Shown: piece by piece, positions 22,629 through 27,579 of the stretch
How the letters are laid out: the number at the start of each line of letters is the position of its first letter
Numbering within the stretch: position 1 is the stretch's first letter
Virus record (IMG/VR): IMGVR_UViG_3300033146_001838
Span: 1-27,579 of that record
Source: a virus
Strand: one strand, 5' to 3'
DNA length: 27,579 nucleotides
Notes under the pieces: generated by a model
Databases searched by the model: none
What the model was told of the DNA's origin: nothing
The model's input: only the letters and a program-made list of their open reading frames with translations
Program-made: the position numbers and the translations under genes

Positions 22629-22859
22629 ATGACTAAACCATATTGCACCCAAAACGATGGAGACTGCTCTAGTTGCAGTCTCTCATCTTACGGCAGAGAT
22701 TGCCATAATGTTAGGATTATCACATCGCACAAGGGGGGGCGCACAGAGCGCATCTCGCTAAGAGCCACGCTAGAGTGTAAAGCAGAATTCGAGAAAATTG
22801 GAATTAGCGCAGGTGATTTGTTTGAGTGGGCAGTTGCTAATTATCTGGGCAATGCCTAA
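22629..22859 (+). CDS. Cassette 3 second gene, cysteine-rich
   Basis: This 76-residue protein has an N-terminal cysteine cluster (CTQNDGDCSSCSLSSYGRDC, residues ~5-24). The C-terminal part is RISLRATLECKAEFEKIGISAGDLFEWAVANYL. It ends LGNA-stop where TAA lies in the R'' box, exactly like the cassette 2 gene, so the site has shaped the C-terminus. No strong ribosome site, so coupling to the gene 4 nt upstream is likely. Confidence 0.7.
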   Translation: MTKPYCTQNDGDCSSCSLSSYGRDCHNVRIITSHKGGRTERISLRATLECKAEFEKIGISAGDLFEWAVANYLGNA

Positions 22860-22872
22860 CCCCGCGTTAAGC
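22854..22872 (+). other. Truncated attC half-site at right end of array
   Basis: GCCTAAC (22854-22860), 5 nt, then GTTAAGC (22866-22872) matches the left half of an attC (RYYYAAC-N5-GTTRRRY). No right half follows; phage-type coding sequence begins at 22893. The array therefore ends in a broken site. Confidence 0.6.
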
Positions 22873-22892
22873 TGATTTTGGGTACGAGAAAG

Positions 22893-23135
22893 ATGTCTTA
22901 TTCGATTAAGAGTTTACAAAGTTATCAAGAGACTTACATGCTTGGTGCTATAAGGAGTTACCATGAATCAATAAAAGATAAAAACTCGGTGATATTGATA
23001 GTTCTCTCTGCTATAGATGGAGGAAATCTTGGTAAAGCTAAGATGCTCCTCTCTCAACTTGACGATATTCCATCAAGTTTTGTAATTAGTCAGCATAGAG
23101 ATTATTTGAAAGGTGTAATTAGTCGTAGACTTTGA
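22893..23135 (+). CDS. Hypothetical protein after the cassette array
   Basis: This 80-residue helical protein (SYSIKSLQSYQETYMLGAIRSYHESIK...VILIVLSAIDGGNLGKAKMLLSQLDD) has no recognised family. ATG 22893 follows GAGAAAG at very short spacing; a TTG at 22878 is an alternative. It opens a block of four genes with overlapping or near-touching ends. Its natural upstream region was probably replaced when the array landed. Confidence 0.58.
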   Translation: MSYSIKSLQSYQETYMLGAIRSYHESIKDKNSVILIVLSAIDGGNLGKAKMLLSQLDDIPSSFVISQHRDYLKGVISRRL

Positions 23136-23566
23136 TAAACTTCTTGCGGTTATATACCGAGAATGGTATACTTGTATTTGCTCATCCTCCTTTTGAGAGC
23201 GCAGTACAGATAGTGGCTAGGGATATGGTGAAGTCCCTAGCCACTATCGTACAGGAAAGAGGTTTCCCCGTGAAAAACGATAGAGAAAGAAGAGAAGAGA
23301 TCATTCCTGATTTATTCGGGTATCTCTCTGCTTGGATTGAAATAAATTCCAAATGGGAATTTGTACTGAAACGCAATACTTACAATGCGGCTATGTCCCT
23401 AGAATTTCGCAAAGACCGCCGGAGAACAAAATGGTTTGAGCATGAATGTTTGGACCAAGTTGACAATATAGTTTCTCTTGCTTGCCGTAAGTTTCGGATG
23501 GTTGAAAAACGTTGGATTATTGACGGTATTATCACCTACACGTTGGTTCCAAAAAGACTGCCATGA
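23132..23566 (+). CDS. Hypothetical protein with hairpin in its 5' region
   Basis: This 144-residue frame opens at a TTG that overlaps the previous stop (TTGA). A GTG at 23270 with AGGAAAGAGG 9 nt upstream is a better-looking start and would give 98 residues. The upstream 46 codons still read like protein (VFAHPPFESAVQIVARDMVKSLATIVQERGF). A perfect 15-bp inverted repeat lies between the two starts. The C-terminal half is basic with FRKDRRRTKWFEHECLDQVDNIV. Function unknown. Confidence 0.58.
   Translation: MINFLRLYTENGILVFAHPPFESAVQIVARDMVKSLATIVQERGFPVKNDRERREEIIPDLFGYLSAWIEINSKWEFVLKRNTYNAAMSLEFRKDRRRTKWFEHECLDQVDNIVSLACRKFRMVEKRWIIDGIITYTLVPKRLP
23204..23252. repeat. 15-bp perfect inverted repeat, 10-nt loop, extended to 19 bp
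   Basis: GATAGTGGCTAGGGA (23209-23223) pairs perfectly with TCCCTAGCCACTATC (23234-23248); outside it GTAC (23204-23207) pairs with GTAC (23249-23252), leaving one bulged A. No T-run follows. It lies just before the GTG and ribosome site at 23253-23272, so it may be an RNA control element or operator. Confidence 0.8.
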
Positions 23567-23853
23567 CTTTTGATAAACAAATAATCAATTTGCTCGGATA
23601 TTTGGCTCTGATTGATCTTGTGCATCACACAACGATAAAGTTAAACGGAATTGGACTTGATGATTTGATCATGTTAGAAATCCGGTACAGAAAAGCCCTT
23701 GAAATGCTAGGAAAACCTAAGCCATGGCAAATTGGTCGGCGTTGGATTTATAAAACAGCAATAGAAGAACACAACTCTGCTGTTCGCTTAATTGCTTTGA
23801 CAAAAGGGTATCCGGAAATACCGGATACAAACATTGTCATAGTATTAGAGTAA
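23563..23853 (+). CDS. Hypothetical protein
   Basis: This 96-residue protein starts at an ATGA overlap. Helical N-terminus (INLLGYLALIDLVHHTTIKLNGIGLDDLIMLEIRYRKALEMLGKPKP), then GRRWIYKTAIEEHNSAVRLIALTKGYPEIPDTNIVIVLE. Not recognised. It is followed 2 nt later by a small membrane protein. Confidence 0.62.
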   Translation: MTFDKQIINLLGYLALIDLVHHTTIKLNGIGLDDLIMLEIRYRKALEMLGKPKPWQIGRRWIYKTAIEEHNSAVRLIALTKGYPEIPDTNIVIVLE

Positions 23854-23855
23854 TC

Positions 23856-24014
23856 ATGTATACAAAATTTCTGGTGAAAGAACTAAGCAAAAGATACGCA
23901 TTGAGGCTTATTGATCTCTTCGTATATTCTATATTTTTAGCCGTTGCTATTCTCTGGATTCTTCTTGGTGCTTTTGAGATATTTCTACAAGGATACTATG
24001 GAGATATAGGTTGA
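23856..24014 (+). CDS. Small single-pass membrane protein
   Basis: This 52-residue protein has a basic N-terminus (YTKFLVKELSKRYALR) followed by one hydrophobic helix of about 24 residues (LIDLFVYSIFLAVAILWILLGAFEIFL) and a short polar tail, so it is probably an inner-membrane protein with N-in topology. It ends the four-gene block. Small phage membrane proteins include holins and accessory proteins, but no endolysin is beside it, so the role is open. Confidence 0.6.
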   Translation: MYTKFLVKELSKRYALRLIDLFVYSIFLAVAILWILLGAFEIFLQGYYGDIG

Positions 24015-24043
24015 AATGTTTAAAGAAATACTTCGATTACCGT

Positions 24044-24176
24044 ACATCTCATTGAACGCTCACGGAGTACTCACTGAGTACTCTCTCTTAATTAAGTTAA
24101 GTTAAGTTTAATTAAGATTAGTTAAGAACTACATGGGCGAAGTTGTTTTGTTTTGTAAGAAAGTTCCTCACAGGCT
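24044..24176. repeat. 112-bp direct repeat, copy 2, with fused module fragment
   Basis: 24044-24155 is identical to 1-112. It is then joined directly to TAAGAAAGTTCCTCACAGGCT, which at the window start lies at 204-224. So bases 113-203 of the copy-1 arrangement are missing here, and the promoter half is gone too. This looks like a deletion derivative of the whole leader. Confidence 0.9.
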
Positions 24177-24194
24177 CGCTAAAAAGGATTTGCA

Positions 24195-24470
24195 ATGTCA
24201 AGATTAAGCTATTTTGATAACAGAAGATTTAGAAACCCGCTTTGTGTATTTATGCCAACTGGAGACGAAGAACTGGATCGTCTTTTTACTGGTCCTATGA
24301 GCATGTATGAGCTTAAACTTTCTGTGAGGCTAGGCAGTGTTCCGGACGGTATGATTATTAAGCAGGGAGAAGATAGGTACTTGTATATTTACAAGTGCAG
24401 GGCTTATCGTTGTAAAGAGGATGGCGAGTTGATTCTGACTGTTTCAGGCAAAGAAAAGGTGGTGATTTAA
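24195..24470 (+). CDS. Hypothetical protein
   Basis: This 91-residue protein (SRLSYFDNRRFRNPLCVFMPTGDEELDRLFTGPMSMYELKLSVRLGSVPDGMIIKQGEDRYLYIYKCRAYRC) has no recognised family. AAGGA lies 9 nt upstream. It starts 18 nt after the deleted module copy, so it has lost, or never had, a module promoter. Confidence 0.65.
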   Translation: MSRLSYFDNRRFRNPLCVFMPTGDEELDRLFTGPMSMYELKLSVRLGSVPDGMIIKQGEDRYLYIYKCRAYRCKEDGELILTVSGKEKVVI

Positions 24471-24484
24471 TTTTCCTCTATCCA

Positions 24485-24507
24485 GTATATACATTCTGTG
24501 ATATAAT
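24485..24507 (+). promoter_or_regulatory. Candidate promoter with GTATATAC upstream
   Basis: TG-A-TATAAT (24499-24507) is an extended -10 with a poor -35. GTATATAC (24485-24492) lies between the -35 and -10 positions, as in module C. A leader of about 70 nt with a small hairpin (GGGCAAAGTCCC) and GAAGGAG leads to ATG 24582. Confidence 0.65.
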
Positions 24508-24581
24508 GCTTTTGTATTAAACAACTCGCATAGTCGAGACATCACTTACTTATAGGGCAAAGTCCCGAAGGAGAAGTACCA

Positions 24582-24887
24582 ATGAAACCCCCAGAAAATT
24601 TCAGTAAGATAATCAAACGTAAGTTATATGATACCGCTACTGCTACATTGCTCGCAGGAAATGACCATTGGGATGGTCACAACTTCGAGAGAGGTGGGCG
24701 AAACACGTTTCTATATCGCACACCAAAAGGTGCGTATTTTGAGGTCAATCTCTCACAATGGCAAGGCGAGGGCGATTCTCTCATCCCTCTTTCAGAGGGT
24801 GATGCAATTGAAGTATTTGAAAACATGAGCGAACAACGCGTAAAGTTTTCAGAAGCGTTTCCTGATGTTGAGGTAACTGCGGCTTAA
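24582..24887 (+). CDS. Conserved phage/mobile-element hypothetical protein
   Basis: This 101-residue protein (KRKLYDTATATLLAGNDHWDGHNFERGGRNTFLYRTPKGAYFEVNLSQWQGEGDSLIPLSEGDAIEVFENM) matches a compact family I recall from phages and mobile elements (HNFERxGRNTFLYRTPKGxYF...QWQGE), with unknown function. It has its own promoter, a strong ribosome site and a terminator, so it is a single-gene accessory unit of the 'moron' kind. Confidence 0.8.
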   Translation: MKPPENFSKIIKRKLYDTATATLLAGNDHWDGHNFERGGRNTFLYRTPKGAYFEVNLSQWQGEGDSLIPLSEGDAIEVFENMSEQRVKFSEAFPDVEVTAA

Positions 24888-24888
24888 C

Positions 24889-24925
24889 AAATAGCCTCCG
24901 TGCTTTATAAGTGCGGAGGCTATTT
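24889..24925. terminator. Terminator hairpin after the single-gene unit
   Basis: AAATAGCCTCCG (24889-24900) and CGGAGGCTATTT (24914-24925) form a perfect 12-bp stem with a 13-nt loop. T's at the 3' end of the right arm and A's at the 5' end of the left arm make it possibly bidirectional. Confidence 0.8.
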
Positions 24926-24955
24926 GAAATAAGCACATTACACGAGAACTAGCTT

Positions 24956-25069
24956 ATGGAAAATGTAGATTTGAGACTTGGCGATTGCTTGGAAATTATG
25001 CGAACATTGCAGGATGACAGTATTGATCTTGTCCTTACCGATCCAGCTTACGAAACGATGATGAAGTAG
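24956..25069 (+). pseudogene. Truncated DNA methyltransferase remnant
   Basis: A 37-codon frame reads VDLRLGDCLEIMRTLQDDSIDLVLTDPAYE, then stops. This is the start of an N6-adenine/N4-cytosine methyltransferase of the beta class: GDC motif I-like region and catalytic (D/N)PPY-type box, here DPAY. Only the first ~35 of an expected 200 or more residues remain. After ~25057 another frame reads DEVDSLSEMLIDLIKDLLEDENE-stop, apparently the tail of a different protein or of the same gene after a deletion. The methylation activity is certainly lost. Confidence 0.7.
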
Positions 25070-25123
25070 ATAGCCTAAGTGAGATGTTGATTGACCTTAT
25101 TAAAGATCTGTTGGAGGATGAAA

Positions 25124-25816
25124 ATGAGTAAAGTTTGCGCTTTGTGTGGCTTCGCGATTAAGGATGACGAAGAAGTATATAATTCTCACGATGATGATTG
25201 TCCTAAGAAGATCGACCCTATTGCCGATTGCGATTGTGACAATCCCGCTCACCAGTATTGTGATGAAATGGTTAGCGAGCAAATTGGCGACTTTTTCTTT
25301 TTGAAAGAAGGTTGGGAAGAAATCATCGGTTTGACAAATTCAAACCCGATGACTGTTGTTGAGTGGAACAAAAAGTATCCGGTTGGTACACCAGTTAGAT
25401 ACCGTCCTGTTTTTGGTGGTTTACATTATGTAGATACAAAAACAGTTGGCAAGGCTATGATTGATGATGGAATCGCTATTGTAAAGATTGAATATGCAAA
25501 TATGTCCGTTTCTCTGTCTGCTGTTTTTCCACATGTAGCCCCTATCGTTCAATCTTTGAATGATTTGCCCAATACGGAAACGATTAACTCCATTCCCAAA
25601 GACGTGATGCTTGATATTTTCGTAATACGTAACCAGAAAGGAAAAGACGATGTTCTTTACCGATTTTATAAAGCGGTTGGTACGATTTTAGATGATGATA
25701 TGTCCGCTGATTACAAGGTGCGTTTTATAAATGTGGCGTGGGCGGTTGCATGTAGGGGAATTTCCCTTATCGAAGAGAATAATGCTCAAGTCAAGGCTCC
25801 CACATTGGTTTTATAA
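25124..25816 (+). CDS. Hypothetical protein with N-terminal zinc finger
   Basis: This 230-residue protein starts at ATG 25124 (TTGGAGGAT 5 nt upstream; upstream in-frame ATGs lie in remnant sequence). CALCGF...SHDDDC near residues 5-24 looks like a CxxC zinc module, followed by a DCDCDNPAHQYC stretch. The middle (WNKKYPVGTPVRYRPVFGGLHYVDTKTVGKA) is a small beta barrel-like domain. Family not recognised. Confidence 0.68.
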   Translation: MSKVCALCGFAIKDDEEVYNSHDDDCPKKIDPIADCDCDNPAHQYCDEMVSEQIGDFFFLKEGWEEIIGLTNSNPMTVVEWNKKYPVGTPVRYRPVFGGLHYVDTKTVGKAMIDDGIAIVKIEYANMSVSLSAVFPHVAPIVQSLNDLPNTETINSIPKDVMLDIFVIRNQKGKDDVLYRFYKAVGTILDDDMSADYKVRFINVAWAVACRGISLIEENNAQVKAPTLVL

Positions 25817-25825
25817 GGATTCCCC

Positions 25826-26293
25826 ATGAAACCTATACAATCTACTCTGAAATTGATTTACGATGCGCTACGCCCGTCCTACGAAGGACAGCCGAAGAAA
25901 ATTGTTTATGAAGAAATAGCGCGGCGTGTTAACGATCTTGCCGGAAAGACTTGGACGTGGAGATATATACAGAGCGTTTTGTCCGGTACAGTTTCTCCAA
26001 AGGAGGAGTTTGTTCGTGTCGTTACGGTGATAGCTGAAAGTTTACATGGCGAGGGGGTAATGGTTGGTACTGAGGATGTTGTTGTTCGTGCAAAGTTTGG
26101 TACCTTGCACAGTGGGGCTGTTGTTTTAGCCTCCAGTAAACCCTGTAAGAATCCATCGTGTACGGTTTATTTTGTCCCAAAGCAGAGCGGTCAAAAGTAT
26201 TGCTCGCAGGCTTGCCGTAAACATAATTGGTGGCTTCGTAAGCAAGTAAAGATGTCTAATATATTATTAGAGGAGAGTAAAGAAAATGTGTGA
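25826..26293 (+). CDS. Putative DNA-binding protein with C-terminal zinc ribbon
   Basis: This 155-residue protein has a helical N-terminus resembling a helix-turn-helix (KIVYEEIARRVNDLAGKTWTWRYIQSVLSGTVSPKEEFVRVV, ~24-64) and a C-terminal zinc ribbon (CKNPSCTVYFVP...QKYCSQACRKHNWW, ~117-146). Its first 20 nt (ATGAAACCTATACAATCTAC) reproduce the string found in repeat modules A, B, C and E. AAGGAT upstream. It may be a regulator that reads that string, though this is only suggested by the match. Confidence 0.72.
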   Translation: MKPIQSTLKLIYDALRPSYEGQPKKIVYEEIARRVNDLAGKTWTWRYIQSVLSGTVSPKEEFVRVVTVIAESLHGEGVMVGTEDVVVRAKFGTLHSGAVVLASSKPCKNPSCTVYFVPKQSGQKYCSQACRKHNWWLRKQVKMSNILLEESKENV

Positions 26294-26564
26294 AGAAAAT
26301 GATGATAGTTTTGCTAAGAAAATATGTGGTCTTTTTGATAGCATGATCAAAGCTCGTCCGGTGCCTGTTGAGGTAGTTTTCAACCCGCCGCATACGATTA
26401 TTAACTGGAGCGATGGAGACAAGACTATCGTCAAGGTACGCGAAGGCGAGAAATTTGACGAGCATGTTGGTTTCTTGGCTTGTGTTGCTAAAAAGTATTT
26501 TGGCGGTCACAATGCCTACAAGAAACTTATTGAAAATGCTGTTAGGCAAAATAAGGTCAAATAA
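26286..26564 (+). CDS. Small phage protein of a widespread family
   Basis: This 92-residue protein contains VEVVFNPPHTIINWSDGDKTIVKVREGEKFDEHVGFLACVAKKYFG. I recall this signature (NxPxTIxxWxDGxKTxVK...G..FD...G...AxAKK) from many Gram-positive phage genomes; no function is established. GAGGAGAG precedes the ATG, and it overlaps the preceding gene by 8 nt. Confidence 0.78.
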   Translation: MCEENDDSFAKKICGLFDSMIKARPVPVEVVFNPPHTIINWSDGDKTIVKVREGEKFDEHVGFLACVAKKYFGGHNAYKKLIENAVRQNKVK

Positions 26565-26565
26565 C

Positions 26566-27483
26566 ATGTCGACAACGATTGAGTGGGCTAGTAACCCGGA
26601 TGGAACACGAGGTGAGTCTTTGAACATGGTTTTTGGTTGTACAAAGAAATCAGCCGGATGTACAAACTGCTACGCTGAACTTATGGCAAAGCGTTTGAGG
26701 CATATTGGTAATAAGAATTATCAAACAGCAACCGATGATAAAGGTTGGACCGGAAAGGTAAGTTTTGACCCTAGTGTAGCCGAAAAAGTTTCTAAGTGGC
26801 GAAAGCCTCGGACAGTGTTTCTCAATTCAATGAGTGACACCTTCCACGAAGATTTAGACGATAGAGCTATTTTCAATATGCTTGGAATGATAGCAAAACA
26901 CCCAAAGCATACGTTCATTTTGGTAACGAAACGCGCAGAACGAATGAAAATTATGGTGAATCGCTATGTGAATGTTTATTGTCATGGGGATCCTCTTCAA
27001 AATATGTGGTTGTTAGTATCGGCTGAAAACCAAAAAACAGCCGATGAGCGCGTGTTGTTTTTGATAGCAACTAAAGCTATTGTCCGTGGGATCAGTGCAG
27101 AACCATTATTAGGGTTTATTAACTTTGGTTTTGATGGAATAGTGCCAAGTACAATATCAAGAGCATACAGACCCGTCTCTGATTTTATTGACTTTGTGAT
27201 CGCCGGCGGAGAAAGTGGCAACAACGCAAGATCGGTTAATCCAAACGCGTTTCGTAACATCAGGGACCAGTGCGTAGCAAGCGAAGTAAAGTTTTTCTTT
27301 AAACAGTGGGGAGCGTATGCCCCGCTTGGAGAAATCAGTGGTCTTGGAGAAAAAAACTTCAACTCTAGGCGCTATCATATTTTTGATAGTAATGAGAAAG
27401 TTTTTTACAACGGAAAGAAAAAGAACGGTCGCCTTCTTGATGGTAGAGAGTGGAACGAGAGACCAGAATTCGGATGTAGATAG
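26566..27483 (+). CDS. Phage Gp37/Gp68 family protein (DUF5131)
   Basis: This 305-residue protein has the DUF5131 signature: TIEWASN near the N-terminus, FGCTKKSAGCTNCYAE with Cys25, Cys32 and Cys35, VFLNSMSDTFHEDL, TFILVTKRAERM, SAENQKTADER, SAEPLLG, VIAGGESGNNARSVNP and VKFFFKQWGAY. These form a TIM-barrel with a radical-SAM-like cysteine cluster. The family is frequent in phages and integrative elements; its reaction is unknown to me. It starts 1 nt after the preceding stop. The longer upstream frame is a shadow. Confidence 0.92.
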   Translation: MSTTIEWASNPDGTRGESLNMVFGCTKKSAGCTNCYAELMAKRLRHIGNKNYQTATDDKGWTGKVSFDPSVAEKVSKWRKPRTVFLNSMSDTFHEDLDDRAIFNMLGMIAKHPKHTFILVTKRAERMKIMVNRYVNVYCHGDPLQNMWLLVSAENQKTADERVLFLIATKAIVRGISAEPLLGFINFGFDGIVPSTISRAYRPVSDFIDFVIAGGESGNNARSVNPNAFRNIRDQCVASEVKFFFKQWGAYAPLGEISGLGEKNFNSRRYHIFDSNEKVFYNGKKKNGRLLDGREWNERPEFGCR

Positions 27484-27579
27484 CACACTGAAAAAGAAAA
27501 GAGATCCTGTTCTCTCAAGTGCTTATTTTAGAGAACGTGAAAACGCCATAACTGCCTGAATGGTTTTCATGAAAACGAC
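27484..27579. other. Right edge, non-coding or partial
   Basis: No firm gene is visible. A 39-codon frame (ATG 27440 to stop 27559) reads partly protein-like but overlaps the end of DUF5131 without a ribosome site. A perfect 14-bp palindrome GTTTTCATGAAAAC lies at 27563-27576 and could be an operator for whatever lies beyond. Confidence 0.4.

Larger units (their letters stand above)
22171..22866 (+). mobile_element. Integron-type gene cassette 3 with own promoter
   Basis: Starts at TTAGGC (22171) and ends at a truncated attC (22854-22872). It contains an internal promoter and two genes, which is unusual because most cassettes have one gene and no promoter. Codon choice (many AAC, GAA, AAA, CGC) differs by eye from the surrounding phage genes. 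Confidence 0.7.

Noticed and set aside
26540-26548. GTTAGGC within the gene at 26286-26564
   Set aside because: Isolated seven-base match in coding sequence with no stem or partner box.
27440-27559. 39-codon frame at the right end
   Set aside because: Partly protein-like but overlaps the DUF5131 end, lacks a ribosome site and is near the window edge; too weak to call.
1-27579. tRNA genes, rRNA genes and CRISPR arrays
   Set aside because: No cloverleaf with a T-loop consensus and no regularly spaced repeats with spacers were seen; the TTAAG runs are too short and irregular for CRISPR.

Overview
The window looks like part of a tailed double-stranded DNA bacteriophage or prophage. It is about 40% GC by eye, tightly packed, and nearly every gene is on the + strand. 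Recognisable phage genes are a ParB-like protein, a DnaD-like replication organiser with a DnaC-like helicase loader, a PD-(D/E)XK nuclease, RadC, RtcB, a DUF5681-like small terminase, large terminase, portal, a MuF-like minor head protein, an HK97 gp10-like neck protein, a Com-like zinc finger and a DUF5131 (Gp37/Gp68) protein. The host cannot be fixed from this sequence. The DnaD/DnaC pair and the overall flavour point to a Gram-positive or Chloroflexota-type host, as inference only. No integrase, major capsid, maturation protease, tail or obvious lysis gene is visible.

Layout: 1-330 is a repeat-rich leader (a 112-bp repeat with TTAAG iterations, then terminator-promoter module A). 331-2535 holds two zinc-ribbon proteins, a putative recombination or DNA-binding protein and an unknown. 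2536-3063 is non-coding and ends in module B. 3064-4791 holds small unknown genes and a 94-nt Y-shaped inverted-repeat element. 4850-8125 is a ParB-like operon. 8216-10259 is the replication module. 10260-10496 is module C, driving radC and a run of small, mostly cysteine-rich proteins up to a split DUF4942 gene, rtcB and accessory genes (to 15664). 15836-20818 is the packaging and head module. 20838-20964 is module D. 21196-22872 is a run of integron-type gene cassettes separated by attC sites. 22893-24014 is a four-gene operon of unknown function. 24044-24176 is a deleted copy of the window-start leader. 24195-27483 holds accessory genes, including a methyltransferase remnant and DUF5131.

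Two features stand out. First, an integron cassette array sits inside a phage-like genome. Two attC sites can be built base by base, with complementary R boxes, an imperfect stem and an extrahelical base. A half-site closes the array, and no integron integrase is nearby. Second, a transcription module of about 200 bp is repeated: a GTCACAAG tandem site, a factor-independent terminator and a near-identical extended -10 sigma70-type promoter. It insulates successive blocks and gives homology for exchange, which could explain the deletions, gene remnants and incomplete structural module. Many small zinc-ribbon proteins fill the space between core genes.
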